DNA of 64,000 nucleotides from Sporosarcina sp. NCCP-2716 (GCF_023707985.1 NZ_BRCF01000005.1:1-64000); one strand, 5' to 3'. Shown: positions 8,522 through 19,707, counted from the first letter of the stretch. The notes: a model not told the origin generated them from the letters alone. A program made the numbers and translations.

Positions 8522-10216
8522 ATGAAGAGAGTAAGAGGGTTTAAAAGTGTGAAGAGCCGGCTGCTGACAGCGTTCGGCGCAGTTGTGGTGCTGGTAGCGG
8601 CGCTTGGGATCTATACACTCGTGTCGGTCAACGCGGTCAACAACAAGACGAATGAGATCGTTGAGACCGATACGAAACTGATGGCGGTCGACCTGAAGCT
8701 TGCGAATACGATGGCGGGCCGGCTGTCTGCGGTGCGTGCATATGTGCTGTTCGGGGATGAAAAATATAAGAAGGAATTTCTGGATCTGACGGAGCAGGGG
8801 ATCGCCCTCCAGGCGGAAGCTGAAAAAATCGGCAGTTCCGGTGAATTCGGCGAACTTGTCGACCAGATGATCAATTGGCGGAAGAAACTGACTGTGGATG
8901 TCATCGACATGTACGACCAGAACCGTCCTGAGCGGGCGGCGAAAAATTTGGAGACCCTTTCCGTCGAGGGCAATAAGCTGATCGGGGAGTACCATAAGAT
9001 CGCGGAAAAGCGCGAACAGCTGACGCAGACGCACGGGCAGGAGATCATCCGGAGTGGTGAGGAGACGCTGACATGGATTTCGGTCGTCGTTCTGCTCGTG
9101 CTCGTTGTGAGCACGGCGGCTGCTTTATTCACCGCGCGTATCATTACGCTGCCGATCAAACGGGTGATGGAGCGCATGAAGTCGATTGCGGACGGCGATT
9201 TGAGCCACGAACCGCTTGCTGTTAATTCACGTGACGAAGTGGGCCAGCTGGCTGCGGCGACGAACGAAATGAGTGCACGGACGCGTGAGATGCTGAATGA
9301 AATCAACGGCGTGTCTTCATCCGTATCGGCGCACTCTGAGGAGCTGACGCAGTCTTCGAATGAAGTGAATGCGGCCTCGCGCCAGATTGCGGTGACGATG
9401 CAGGAATTGACGTCAGGCATCGAAAGCGAAGCGAACACGGCGACGGATCTGGCGATGGTGATGGAACGGTTCGCGGAGCGTGTCGGGGATGCGAATGCAC
9501 GCGGGGAAGCGATCCAGGAAGCGTCGCATAACGTGCTCGGCCAAACGGTGAACGGCTCTGAACTGATGGCCGTTTCGGCGGAACAGATGCAGCGGATCGA
9601 CGGGATCGTCCAGGAAGCCGTCGCGAAGATCAAAGGACTGGATGTCCAGTCGCAGGAAATTTCGAAGCTCGTCGTCGTCATCAAGGACATCGCCGATCAG
9701 ACGAACCTGCTGGCGCTGAACGCTGCAATCGAGGCGGCGCGTGCTGGGGAACACGGCAAAGGATTTGCGGTAGTCGCGGAGGAAGTGCGCAAACTGGCCG
9801 AGCAGGTCGCTGTGTCTGTCACCGATATCACCGGCATCGTCGGCACGATCCAGCACGAATCAAGCAGCGTTGCGGGGTCGCTCGAGGCAGGGTATGCGGA
9901 AGTGGAAAAAGGCACCACCCAGCTGAAGACGACACAGGCGACCTTCGAAGAGATCCGCCAGGCGGTCGAGCATATGGCGGATGACATCGGTGTCATATCA
10001 CAAAGCCTGGAGGACATTACAGCTGGCAGCGAAGAGATGAGCGAATCGATCGAAGAGATCGCCGCGATTTCCGAGCAGTCGGCGGCGGGTGTCCAGGAAA
10101 CGTCGGCAGCTTCTCAGCAGACGAGCAGTTCGATGGAAGAAGTAGCCGGCAGCTCCGCGCAACTCGCCCAGCTGGCGGAGGACTTGAATGGATTGGTCCG
10201 GGCGTTCAAGCTGTAA
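8522..10216 (+). CDS. Methyl-accepting chemotaxis protein
   Basis: Transmembrane chemoreceptor that signals through CheA/CheW. A first membrane segment (about residues 13-35), a helical four-helix-bundle-like sensor, a second membrane segment (about 185-205), a HAMP domain and a long signalling coiled coil are in the usual order. The hairpin tip is clear: [20 protein letters not shown]. Glu/Gln/Ala-rich heptads on both sides of the tip are likely methylation sites. No C-terminal CheR-docking pentapeptide is seen. The ATG at 8522 has a GGAGAAGGGG site; a TTG 18 bases earlier is less likely. The ligand is unknown. Confidence 0.9.
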   Translation: MKRVRGFKSVKSRLLTAFGAVVVLVAALGIYTLVSVNAVNNKTNEIVETDTKLMAVDLKLANTMAGRLSAVRAYVLFGDEKYKKEFLDLTEQGIALQAEAEKIGSSGEFGELVDQMINWRKKLTVDVIDMYDQNRPERAAKNLETLSVEGNKLIGEYHKIAEKREQLTQTHGQEIIRSGEETLTWISVVVLLVLVVSTAAALFTARIITLPIKRVMERMKSIADGDLSHEPLAVNSRDEVGQLAAATNEMSARTREMLNEINGVSSSVSAHSEELTQSSNEVNAASRQIAVTMQELTSGIESEANTATDLAMVMERFAERVGDANARGEAIQEASHNVLGQTVNGSELMAVSAEQMQRIDGIVQEAVAKIKGLDVQSQEISKLVVVIKDIADQTNLLALNAAIEAARAGEHGKGFAVVAEEVRKLAEQVAVSVTDITGIVGTIQHESSSVAGSLEAGYAEVEKGTTQLKTTQATFEEIRQAVEHMADDIGVISQSLEDITAGSEEMSESIEEIAAISEQSAAGVQETSAASQQTSSSMEEVAGSSAQLAQLAEDLNGLVRAFKL

Positions 10217-10232
10217 ATTGAAGATAGATCGT

Positions 10233-10270
10233 CCGTCCGTATGCCGCTAGGCGTGCGGACGGATTTTTTA
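10233..10270 (+). terminator. Terminator of the chemoreceptor gene
   Basis: TCCGTCCGTATGCC pairs with GGCGTGCGGACGGA over a GCTA loop, then TTTTTT. Confidence 0.85.
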
Positions 10271-10287
10271 GGTGCCTGTTTTTTTAG

Positions 10288-10355
10288 GTGCCTGTGCGTC
10301 GCGCAACTTGGACACTATTTTGAATTGTCTCTGAGTTGTGTGGCGCACAGGTACC
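10288..10355. repeat. Full 68-bp GGTACC inverted-repeat head
   Basis: Left arm GGTGCCTGTGCGTCGCGCAA, right arm TTGTGTGGCGCACAGGTACC, with an inner imperfect stem around ACACTATTTTGAATTGTCT. It follows the T-run of the preceding terminator, and the 16 bases TTTTTTAGGTGCCTGT are duplicated just before it (10266-10293). Confidence 0.88.
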
Positions 10356-10366
10356 AGCAAAATTGA

Positions 10367-10407
10367 AAAGACGGGGTCCGCCCGGAAGCGGACCCCGTCT
10401 TTTTTTA
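10367..10407. terminator. Bidirectional terminator between chemoreceptor and gbsR-like genes
   Basis: A 16-bp stem starting AAAAGACGGGGTCCGC, a short loop and the complementary arm, with seven T on the plus strand and four on the minus strand. The minus-strand regulator's stop codon lies within it. Confidence 0.85.
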
Positions 10408-10947
10408 CATATCTTCCTCATCCAACGGCACCAATTCGAAGATTTTCTGATCTTCGAATGCGTCGATGAGGCGGTCAAGCCAGTCATAGTAAGTACGAAT
10501 GTATTCTAGTCTTTCAATGTCATTGCTGATAGTGGCGAGAAGTTCAGGAGAAAGGGAACCCTCCTGTTTGAGTTCTTTCAACTCACTCAAGGATTTCCGG
10601 ATTGCTGCGGTGTGCAGCGAAACGGCACGTCTCCATTTGACGGTGAACATATCAATGAAGATCTGGTACCAATCGTCTTTCACCTTGTAAAGGTCTTTAC
10701 GCACGCCGCGTTCCCAGACTCGTTCGACAAGTTTAGCATCGGACATCGCCCGGATGGAGGTGCTCATACTCGTTTTACTCATGCCGAGTTCGGCGGACAT
10801 GTCATCCAGTGTCAGCGGACGATCCTCAAAGAACATCATGCCGAATTGTCTGCCGGCAGATGGCGGCAGGCCGTACAGATGGATATTCTGTGCGATTGAC
10901 TCCGTAATTCGTTTACGGGACTTTTCTAACTTCTGTTCTGCATCCAT
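10405..10947 (-). CDS. GbsR/MarR-family regulator next to the glycine betaine importer
   Basis: A 180-residue regulator of the GbsR family (GbsR, OpcR/YvaV in B. subtilis), which control choline and glycine betaine uptake or synthesis. Visible features are the N-terminal helix with the conserved GLPPSAGRQFGMMFF stretch (about residues 24-40), a winged helix-turn-helix with LTLDDMSAELGMSKTSMSTSI, and a helical C-terminal domain with many Trp/Tyr. It is transcribed away from the opuA-type operon with a perfect palindrome between the two promoters, so repression of that operon is the likely role (inference). Confidence 0.85.
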   Translation of the reverse strand: MDAEQKLEKSRKRITESIAQNIHLYGLPPSAGRQFGMMFFEDRPLTLDDMSAELGMSKTSMSTSIRAMSDAKLVERVWERGVRKDLYKVKDDWYQIFIDMFTVKWRRAVSLHTAAIRKSLSELKELKQEGSLSPELLATISNDIERLEYIRTYYDWLDRLIDAFEDQKIFELVPLDEEDM

Positions 10948-10998
10948 GGTGGAAGACCCTCCTCGCGGTGCCCCATTTACTGCCTGATCTAGCCGCTA

Positions 10999-11028
10999 AG
11001 TATAGCTTAAAACAGCGGAGTGTGTAAA
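10999..11028 (-). promoter_or_regulatory. Probable promoter of the gbsR-like gene
   Basis: On the minus strand TTTACA (11028-11023), an 18-base spacer and TATACT (11004-10999). Confidence 0.45.
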
Positions 11029-11039
11029 GCAAACCTTTT

Positions 11040-11057
11040 GTACAGAAAAAACTGTAC
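11040..11057. promoter_or_regulatory. Perfect palindrome in the gbsR/opuA divergent region, candidate operator
   Basis: GTACAG-A6-CTGTAC, between the two divergent promoters and upstream of both -35 boxes. A likely binding site of the GbsR-like protein; not tested. Confidence 0.5.
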
Positions 11058-11080
11058 GTACTAAAAATAAAGTAAATACC

Positions 11081-11109
11081 TTGTATTACGAATTTGTTAC
11101 AGCTATACT
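11081..11109 (+). promoter_or_regulatory. Sigma-A promoter of the opuA-type operon
   Basis: TTGTAT (11081-11086), exactly 17 bases, TATACT (11104-11109), 36 bases before the opuAA start. Confidence 0.6.
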
Positions 11110-11145
11110 TGTTGGCATCGGTAAAAAATGAATCGGGGGGTCTAT

Positions 11146-12400
11146 ATGACAGACACGGGAAGAAAAAAGAAAGTGGAAGTGAAAAACGTCTCGAAAATAT
11201 TCGGGAAATCGAGCAAGCGTGCAGCGCAACTTTTGCACGAAGGTAAGTCCAAAAAGGACATATTGAAAGTGACGGGTGCGACCGTAGGAGTGAACGCCGC
11301 AACGTTCGACGTTCTCGACGGGGAAATCTTCGTCATCATGGGTCTTTCAGGAAGCGGGAAGTCAACACTCGTTCGTATGCTGAACCGGTTGATCGAGCCG
11401 ACTTCTGGCCAGGTCCTGATCGATGGGGAAGATATTGTAAAGATGAACAAAGAGCAGCTCCGGAACGTGCGCCGGAAAAAGATCGGTATGGTCTTCCAGA
11501 ACTTTGCGCTGTTCCCGCATAGGACCATTCTGCAGAATACGGAATACGGGCTGGAAATCCAAGGTACTGACAAAGAGGCAAGGAAGAAGCAGGCGCTTGA
11601 ATCGCTTGCGCTCGTCGGTCTCGCAGGATACGAATCGCAGTATCCGGGCCAGCTGAGCGGCGGCATGCAGCAGCGTGTCGGGCTTGCGCGCGCGCTCGCA
11701 AACGATCCGGACATTCTGCTGATGGACGAGGCTTTCAGTGCGCTTGACCCGCTCATCCGGAAAGACATGCAGGATGAGCTGCTGCAGCTCCACGAGACGA
11801 TGGGGAAGACGTTCATCTTCATCACTCATGATCTGGATGAAGCATTGCGGATCGGCGATCGGATCGCTCTCATGAAAGACGGGGAAATCGTTCAGCTCGG
11901 TACGCCGGAAGAAATTCTGATGAATCCTTCCAACGACTATGTCGAGCGCTTTGTCGAAGATGTCGATTTATCGAAAGTGCTGACAGCAGCCCATATCATG
12001 AAGCATGCAGATACGGTCCGGATCGACAGAGGGCCGCGTGTTGCGCTGCGTTTAATGGAGAATTTACGTATTTCCTCCATCTATGTGGTCGACAAAAGCG
12101 GTCGGCTGATGGGTGCCCTGACTGCCCAGGACGCGATGCGGGCGGCTGAGAAGAACTTGCCGATCGAAGAGGTGCTCATCCATGACGTCATCACCGTTCC
12201 GGGTGAGAGCGTTCTGACTGACCTCTTCGACGTGGTATCGACCGCGACCATACCAGTAGCTGTCGTCGATGAGGCGAATCGGCTGAAAGGAATCATTATT
12301 CGCGGCGCATTGATCGGTGCGCTGGCAGGAGATAATGATTTCATCAACGAAAATGGGACGATCGAACAAGAGCCGGTCGAGGAAGGGGAGGTGAAGGTCC

Positions 12401-12408
<8 letters not shown>
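11146..12408 (+). CDS. opuAA: Glycine betaine ABC transporter, ATP-binding subunit
   Basis: Energises uptake of glycine betaine or a related compatible solute. Walker A GLSGSGKST, signature LSGGMQQRVGLARAL, Walker B LLMDEAFSALD and the switch histidine ITHD are all present, and two CBS domains form the C-terminus (about residues 265-405), as in OpuAA where they sense ionic strength or c-di-AMP. The N-terminal KNVSKIFGKSSKRA segment is typical. The ATG at 11146 has a GGGGGG site 5 bases upstream; an ATG 18 bases earlier lacks one. First gene of a three-gene operon; it overlaps the permease gene by 8 bases. Confidence 0.92.
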
Positions 12409-14151
<1,743 letters not shown>

Positions 14152-14158
14152 CCGAGAC

Positions 14159-14197
14159 GCCCTCGGCAGCCGAGTAATCGGCCGCCAGGGCTTTTTT
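14159..14197 (+). terminator. Terminator of the opuA-type operon
   Basis: GCCCTCGGCAGCCGA pairs with TCGGCCGCCAGGGC (bulged) over GTAA, then TTTTTT. Confidence 0.8.
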
Positions 14198-14205
14198 GTT
14201 TTGGC

Positions 14206-14274
14206 GGTGCCTGTGCGTCATACAACTTAGACGCTATTTTGAGTTGTTTCTGAATTGTGTGACGCACAGGCACC
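14206..14274. repeat. Full 69-bp GGTACC inverted-repeat head
   Basis: Left arm GGTGCCTGTGCGTCATACAA, right arm TTGTGTGACGCACAGGCACC, inner imperfect stem around GACGCTATTTTGAGTTGT. It starts nine bases after the opuAC terminator T-run. Confidence 0.88.
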
Positions 14275-14363
14275 TCTTTTGTGGTACAATCGTCTTCTGT
14301 TTAAATTTTCCTAACGAACTTCCGGAAACGACAGGACAAATTCCAGGAACGGAGGATCTGTAC

Positions 14364-16586
14364 ATGCAGAGACACCCCGATTTTGAGTTTGAGGCTGAGC
14401 GTCTGGAGTACACCATCCAATACATGCAGCGGCTGCTGGTGCAGTCGCAGCGAAATGTGGACGCCTCTCAGGAAGAGATCCGCCATTCGATGGCCGATCT
14501 CGATTCCTTGGACTCCAGTATTAGCTACATCAATATTTTGACGAACACCCGGTTTTTTGAAATGGCGCGGTCGCAGAAAGAGACGTTCGAGGCGGTGCAG
14601 CAAAAGCCGTATTTTGCGCGCATTCACTTCCAGCCGGACGGGGAGAAGGATCAGCTGCTGTACATCGGCAAGACGTCGGTGTTCCATCAGGAGACGCAGG
14701 ATCCGATCATCGTGGACTGGCGGTCGCCTGTTGCGAACGTCTATTACGATGGACGGCTCGGGGAGCTGTCGTATGATGTGCGCGGCGAGGAAGTGAGCGG
14801 CTGTCTTCATTCGAAGCGGCAGTACCGCATTGAGGACGGCGAGCTGCTGGATGTCCGGGATATCGACTTGACGACGAATGATGAACTGCTGCAGGAGGCG
14901 CTGGCCGGTAAGGCGGATGTGCGGCTGACGGAGATCATCTCGACGATCCAGACGGAGCAGAATGACATCATCCGGGCGAGTCTCCACAAGCCGATCATCG
15001 TGCAGGGGGCGGCGGGCAGCGGCAAGACGACGATCGCTCTGCACCGGATTTCGTATTTCCTGTATACGATGGGAACCGATTTCCCGGCGGACAAGCTGAT
15101 GATTTTAGCGCCGAGCAGGCTGTTCATGGACTATATCGCAGATGTGCTTCCGGAACTGGGTGTCGGTGCGATCCGGCAGACGACGTATGAAGAATATGTG
15201 CTGGGAGCGACCGGCCTGAAGCTGAAAATGAACGATCCGAACGGAAAGCTGGAACACTTGGCATCCGCAGGTTCACTGGATGAAACGGCAATTGCAATTG
15301 CCCGGCTGAAAGGGACCGCTTCGTACCGTTCAATCATGGACCGCTATGTGGCGAAGCTGGAATCTGCAACGGCGGCTCTGTTTGAAGATGTTTTCATTGA
15401 TAAATATAGAATTATCGGGGCAAAGCGTCTGCGTAAGCTGTTTCTGGAGGACTTCGGCTATTTACCGATCGAGAAACGGCTGGACCGCATCCGGCTCGTC
15501 ATGAATGCGGAAGTGAACCGCCAGCGGAAACAGCTGTACACGCTGCTGTCAGACAAGTATGAAGAGGCGCTCGATAAGGCGCTCTACGGCATCAAGGACG
15601 ATGAAAAACGCCGCAGCCGTATCACGAAAATCATGGATGAACGCGATGAGCGGCTCCCTGCAGTGGAGGCTGAAGGGAAGCGGAAGGTTTCATCTTATAT
15701 GAAGAGATTTAAAAAGTTCAATGTGAAATCACTGTACCGCGCCTGGCTGACGGACGCCGATCTGCAGGGGGCGCTCGCGCCCGGCTGGACGGCGGAATTC
15801 CGGGAAGAGTTCCGGCGGGCGCACGCGAAACCCGTCTGGGAGTCGGAAGACCTGGCGGCGCTGTATGATCTGCATGTCCGGCTGAAGGGGCTCGGCGCTG
15901 AGTGGAAAGTGCGCGCGGTGTTCATCGATGAGGCTCAGGATTACAGCGAGTATCAGCTGACGGCGCTGCATGACGGTCTCGGGACGGATCTGTTCACGCT
16001 GGTCGGGGACTTGGCGCAGGGGATCCACAGTTACCGCGCGCTGACGTCATGGCAGCCGGTGCTCGACATGCTGCCGGAGGCGACGTACGCAACGCTGCAG
16101 AAAAGCTATCGGACGACGGTCGAGATCATGCAGCTCGCCAATACGGTGCTCGCGCAGATGGAGGAGGATCTTCCGCTTGTCGAACCGGTCGTCCGGCACG
16201 GCATCCCGCCGGTGTTCCATGAAATGGAGCGGCTGGATGTGCCGCAGCTGAGGCGGATCACAGAGGAGATCGCCGCCCGCGGGCACCGGTCCGTCGCGCT
16301 CATCTGCAAGACGAATGCTGAAGCGGAGCGGCTGCACGGGCAGCTGGCGGCGTCCGGGATGCGTGTGCAGCTGCTCGCACCGGACAGTGATATCGACGAT
16401 ACATGCCTGCTGATCGTACCGAGCGTGCTGTCGAAAGGTCTCGAGTTCGACGTCGTCCTGATCGCCGCGTTCGACAATCCGTTCCGCAATACGGACATCG
16501 ACCGGAAGCTGCTGTACGTTGCGATGACGCGGCCGATGCACGAGCTGCATTTGCTCGGGGGAGCGGCTGGAGGAGTGCTGGACTAG
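14364..16586 (+). CDS. helD: HelD-like UvrD/Rep-family helicase (RNA polymerase recycling factor)
   Basis: A 740-residue superfamily 1 ATPase resembling B. subtilis HelD (YvgS), which binds stalled RNA polymerase and releases it from nucleic acid. The N-terminal arm is a coiled coil (about residues 5-75) that in HelD enters the secondary channel; then come IVDWRSPVANVYY (typical of HelD), Walker A GAAGSGKTT (about residue 218), Walker B VFIDEAQDYS, motif III TLVGDLAQGIHSYR and C-terminal motifs KGLEFDVV and YVAMTRP. ATG at 14364 has a GGAACGGAGG site. The frame stays open upstream through the inverted-repeat head, but that extension has no homology or site and should not be annotated as coding. 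Confidence 0.88.
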   Translation: MQRHPDFEFEAERLEYTIQYMQRLLVQSQRNVDASQEEIRHSMADLDSLDSSISYINILTNTRFFEMARSQKETFEAVQQKPYFARIHFQPDGEKDQLLYIGKTSVFHQETQDPIIVDWRSPVANVYYDGRLGELSYDVRGEEVSGCLHSKRQYRIEDGELLDVRDIDLTTNDELLQEALAGKADVRLTEIISTIQTEQNDIIRASLHKPIIVQGAAGSGKTTIALHRISYFLYTMGTDFPADKLMILAPSRLFMDYIADVLPELGVGAIRQTTYEEYVLGATGLKLKMNDPNGKLEHLASAGSLDETAIAIARLKGTASYRSIMDRYVAKLESATAALFEDVFIDKYRIIGAKRLRKLFLEDFGYLPIEKRLDRIRLVMNAEVNRQRKQLYTLLSDKYEEALDKALYGIKDDEKRRSRITKIMDERDERLPAVEAEGKRKVSSYMKRFKKFNVKSLYRAWLTDADLQGALAPGWTAEFREEFRRAHAKPVWESEDLAALYDLHVRLKGLGAEWKVRAVFIDEAQDYSEYQLTALHDGLGTDLFTLVGDLAQGIHSYRALTSWQPVLDMLPEATYATLQKSYRTTVEIMQLANTVLAQMEEDLPLVEPVVRHGIPPVFHEMERLDVPQLRRITEEIAARGHRSVALICKTNAEAERLHGQLAASGMRVQLLAPDSDIDDTCLLIVPSVLSKGLEFDVVLIAAFDNPFRNTDIDRKLLYVAMTRPMHELHLLGGAAGGVLD

Positions 16587-16661
16587 CATGATCAAATCCT
16601 GTGTGGCGATGATGCCGTGCAGGATATTTGTATGCGCTGGTTTTGTGGGGGCGGCCGGAGG

Positions 16662-16823
16662 AATCGGCCAAATCGGTGGAGTTATCGGCCGAATGGGACG
16701 TGGAATCGGCCAAATGCGCGGAAGAATCGGACGATCGAAACCAACAATCGGCCAATCCAGCGAGCTAATCGGCAACTGGGAACTATTCCGAATAGTGCCT
16801 GAATTGTGTGACGCACAGGTACC
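16662..16823 (+). repeat. 162-bp composite element: six-unit 21-bp array plus half head
   Basis: Cores (AATCGG, one TATCGG) begin at 16662, 16683, 16704, 16725, 16746 and 16767, an exact 21-base step, followed by the inner stem (AACTATTC / GAATAGTG) and the arm ending ACGCACAGGTACC. Same length to the base as the copies at 4393 and 53768. The frame in which cores read Ile-Gly is open here, which lengthens the following gene spuriously. Confidence 0.92.
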
Positions 16824-16908
16824 ATCTTTCCCAGGCAGGACGTTTGGGGAGAAGGGCGGACAGGAATGGTATAGTAGGAAGAGAAAGTCGCGGAAATGGG
16901 GTGGCGGA

Positions 16909-17739
16909 ATGAACAGAAGGAAGAAATTCAGTAAACTCGGGCTGGCGGTGCTGGTCACATATGTACTTATGATTCTCATGAATTACCTGGCAAACGCGCT
17001 GCCGCTGAACGGGCGGACGACGGGGGAAGTGTCGGATCTGTACAGCAACCTGTTCGCGCCCGCGGGGTATACATTTGCGATATGGGGCGTCATCTACGTG
17101 CTGCTCGCGTTCCATACGGTTTATCAGCTCGGATTCTTCCGGGTCGGTGAGCGGTCGGAAGTGCGGGAGACGGCGGATAAGACCGCACTGTATTTCATCA
17201 TCTCGTCGATTGCGAATGCGCTGTGGATTGTGGCGTGGCATTACGGAAAGCTCGGGATTTCGGTCGTGCTGATGGCGGTGATCCTCGTCTGTCTGATTTT
17301 CATTAATCTGCGGACGGCGAAGGCCGATCTGTCAGTAAAAGAGAAGTTTTTCATCCGGCTGCCGTTCAGTGTATACTTCGGCTGGATCACGGTGGCGACG
17401 ATCGCGAATGTGACGGCGTTCCTCGTGAAGGCGGAGTGGAGCGGGTTCGGCTTGTCGGGTGCAGCGTGGACGGTCATCCTGCTGCTTGTAGGGACGGTCA
17501 TTGGCGTGCTGACGCTGCTGAAGATCTGGAGTGCGCCGTATGGGTTCACGCTCGTCTGGGCGTTCATCGGCATCTACAGCAAGCATGTGTCGCCGGACGG
17601 CTGGAATGAGCAGTATCCAGGGATCATTCTGACAGTGTCAATCTGCATTTTGGTGCTCGCCGCCCTCAGTTTGTGGGTGCTCATCAAACGGCCGAAACGC
17701 CGCCAGCGCGGCTATCAGAGCGGTGCGTATCGGTTCTGA
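16909..17739 (+). CDS. TspO/MBR-like tryptophan-rich membrane protein
   Basis: A 276-residue membrane protein with about eight hydrophobic segments. The stretch NALPLNGRTTGEVSDLYSNLFAPAGYTF (split here: NALPLNGRTTGEVSD then LFAPAGYTFAIWGVIY) matches the Bacillus proteins annotated as tryptophan-rich sensory or TspO/MBR-like; it is longer than true TspO (about 160 residues). Function is unknown; TspO relatives bind porphyrins. ATG at 16909 is chosen because everything upstream in the open frame is repeat element. It has its own terminator. Confidence 0.65.
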   Translation: MNRRKKFSKLGLAVLVTYVLMILMNYLANALPLNGRTTGEVSDLYSNLFAPAGYTFAIWGVIYVLLAFHTVYQLGFFRVGERSEVRETADKTALYFIISSIANALWIVAWHYGKLGISVVLMAVILVCLIFINLRTAKADLSVKEKFFIRLPFSVYFGWITVATIANVTAFLVKAEWSGFGLSGAAWTVILLLVGTVIGVLTLLKIWSAPYGFTLVWAFIGIYSKHVSPDGWNEQYPGIILTVSICILVLAALSLWVLIKRPKRRQRGYQSGAYRF

Positions 17740-17747
17740 ATGCAAAT

Positions 17748-17774
17748 AAAGACCCGCGGCTGCGGGTCTTTTTT
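17748..17774 (+). terminator. Terminator after the TspO-like gene
   Basis: AAAGACCCGC and GCGGGTCTTT over a 4-base loop, with a T-run; it also separates the convergent oxidoreductase gene. Confidence 0.85.
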
Positions 17775-17782
17775 GCTTGGTT

Positions 17783-18700
17783 TCATTTCGGCAGCGGCTT
17801 ACCGAAGAATTCATTCGTCAGGTCGCCGTTGATGCCGATGGCGGCGGCGCTCCCGCTGCCGGCGGCGACGATGAGCTGAGCAGGGACGATATTCGCGGTG
17901 TCGCCGGCTGCATAGACGTTCCAGACATTCGTCCTGCCGTATTCGTCGGTCTTTATACCGCCATATTCGTTAAGTTCACAGCCGAGCGATTCCGCGAAGT
18001 GATCGCCGTGCGACCAGAGCGGTGTGACGAAGCCGAAGGAGCGGTCGATGAGGGTGCCGTCCTCGAGGCGCACGCGCTCGAGCTGGCCGTCCCTCCCTTC
18101 GAGCCCTGAAATGATGTCTTCGACGACTTGGATGCCGTAGGATTCGAGCAGTTCGCGTTCATCCAGTTCAAGCCGCCCTTCGCCGTTCGTAAAGACAATC
18201 AGGTCGCGGCTCCATGTGAAGACTTCCTTTGCGAGTTTCGCGACGTTCTTGTCGGCGATGACGGCGAGCGGCTTATCCCGGACTTCCCAGCCGTCGCAGT
18301 ACGGGCAGCTGAACAGGCTCGTGCCGTAGAACCGCTCGATGCCCGGGACGTTCGGCTGTTCGTCTTTCAGGCCGGTTGCGAGCAGGATCTTCGTGCACCG
18401 GAAGCTGAGGGCGGATGCTGTCGTCACTTCGTAATGGGTCTCCGTCAGACGTTTGACTGCGGTGACTTTGTCCTGATGCAGCTCGACGGACGGATAGGCC
18501 GCCAGTTCTTCGTGAGCGAGGCGCCGGAGCTCGGACGGACAGATCCCGTCACGCGTCAGGAAGCCGTGCGATTCCCGGACGACGTGGTTGCGGGCGTCGT
18601 CGTTATCGAACAGCACGACATGGCGGCGGCAGCGCCCGAGCACGAGAGCTGCATTCAGCCCGGCCGGACCGCCGCCGATGATGGCACAGTCATAGGTCAT
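17783..18700 (-). CDS. Thioredoxin-reductase-like FAD/NAD(P)H oxidoreductase with CPYC motif
   Basis: A 305-residue pyridine-nucleotide disulfide oxidoreductase of the TrxB-like size class. FAD motif CAIIGGGPAGLNAALVLGR is at the N-terminus, a second dinucleotide site follows the redox centre, and VYAAGDTAN closes the FAD domain. The redox pair is CPYCDGWE, different from the CATC of standard thioredoxin reductase and like the CPxC of GliT/HlmI-type dithiol oxidases. So it could be a disulfide reductase or a dithiol oxidase; the partner is unknown. The ATG at 18700 has a GAAGGGAA site; longer starts add no conserved sequence. Confidence 0.75.
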   Translation of the reverse strand: MTYDCAIIGGGPAGLNAALVLGRCRRHVVLFDNDDARNHVVRESHGFLTRDGICPSELRRLAHEELAAYPSVELHQDKVTAVKRLTETHYEVTTASALSFRCTKILLATGLKDEQPNVPGIERFYGTSLFSCPYCDGWEVRDKPLAVIADKNVAKLAKEVFTWSRDLIVFTNGEGRLELDERELLESYGIQVVEDIISGLEGRDGQLERVRLEDGTLIDRSFGFVTPLWSHGDHFAESLGCELNEYGGIKTDEYGRTNVWNVYAAGDTANIVPAQLIVAAGSGSAAAIGINGDLTNEFFGKPLPK

Positions 18701-18847
18701 GTGAAATTCCCTTCTTTCATAGGTTGCGCATACAGTCACTGTACCCAGATGGGGCGGATTTAAGCCAAGAACCTGGCGCAGGAAAAGAGGACATCCGCCG
18801 TTCGTTGCTGTATACTGATAGCAAGAAATTGACAGGGTGTGAGACGA

Positions 18848-19693
18848 ATGGAAAGAAACGAGCAAATGATCCAGTACTTTACCGACCATGCCGAAGACCT
18901 GGCAGCAGAGATAGTTGAGCGCGTCTGCGAAGTGCTGCCGGATGAAATTCCGGAAGATGAAAAGCGGCAGGCTCACGGGATGTACGTGGAATTCTGGAAG
19001 ACGCTGGCGGAAATGATGCGGACGGGTGTACTGAGTATCCCTGAGTCATTACTGCAGTGGAGCCGTGCCAACGCAGCGATGCAGACGAAGCATAACGGAT
19101 CGATCTCCGTCATCGCTGACCGTTATCCGCCGTCCCGGGAGGCGCTAGTGGACTTGCTGGTGGAAATCGGGGAGGAATTGGATGTCTCGCTGTCCGACTA
19201 CGCGCAGGCAGTGAAGCTGATGAACCGGGTGCTCGACTACAGTCTGAGCGAAACATATTATGCGTTCGAGCGGCTGTCCGAACTCTACAAGTCGGATACC
19301 GAAGAGGAGCTCGCAGAACTGTCTGCTCCTCTCGTCCCGGTCTACGACGGCATCGTCATCATACCGTTCATCGGCCGGATCACCGACGAACGGGCCTCCG
19401 CAATCATGGAAAAGGTCCTGCCGCGGATCGCCGCTTTGAATGTCAGCTGCACTATCGCGGACTTCTCGGGACTCGCCGCTGTCGACGACCATGTCCTCCG
19501 TTCCCTGCAGCAGATCGAAGGGGCGCTCGGCCTGATGGGTGTCGAGGTCATCTCGACTGGAATGAGGCCGGAACTCGCCAGGAAAATCGCGGACTCCGGC
19601 GTGGATCTGGCGGGCAAACGCTATTATGGCACAGTGAAACTCGCGCTCGAAAGCATGCTGCGTGGTGAAACTCCGGCAGCGGATCCCGAGTGA
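18848..19693 (+). CDS. RsbR-like stressosome/STAS-domain protein
   Basis: A 281-residue protein with an all-helical N-terminal half (globin-like non-heme sensor type in RsbR proteins, about residues 1-150) and a C-terminal STAS domain (about 165-275). In RsbR paralogues the STAS domain builds the stressosome and is phosphorylated on Thr by RsbT; candidate positions in the ADFSGLAAVDDHVL segment do not show the usual Thr, so phosphorylation may differ. The start is ATG 18848; a GTG at 18839 is also possible. Single gene, divergent from the oxidoreductase. No rsbS/rsbT is visible nearby. Confidence 0.75.
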   Translation: MERNEQMIQYFTDHAEDLAAEIVERVCEVLPDEIPEDEKRQAHGMYVEFWKTLAEMMRTGVLSIPESLLQWSRANAAMQTKHNGSISVIADRYPPSREALVDLLVEIGEELDVSLSDYAQAVKLMNRVLDYSLSETYYAFERLSELYKSDTEEELAELSAPLVPVYDGIVIIPFIGRITDERASAIMEKVLPRIAALNVSCTIADFSGLAAVDDHVLRSLQQIEGALGLMGVEVISTGMRPELARKIADSGVDLAGKRYYGTVKLALESMLRGETPAADPE

Positions 19694-19707
19694 TAATTAG
19701 TGGAATG

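Noticed and set aside
18701..18976. N-terminal extension of the thioredoxin-reductase-like protein
   Set aside because: The FAD motif starts directly after the ATG at 18700, which has a GAAGGGAA site; the extension overlaps the start of the divergent STAS gene.
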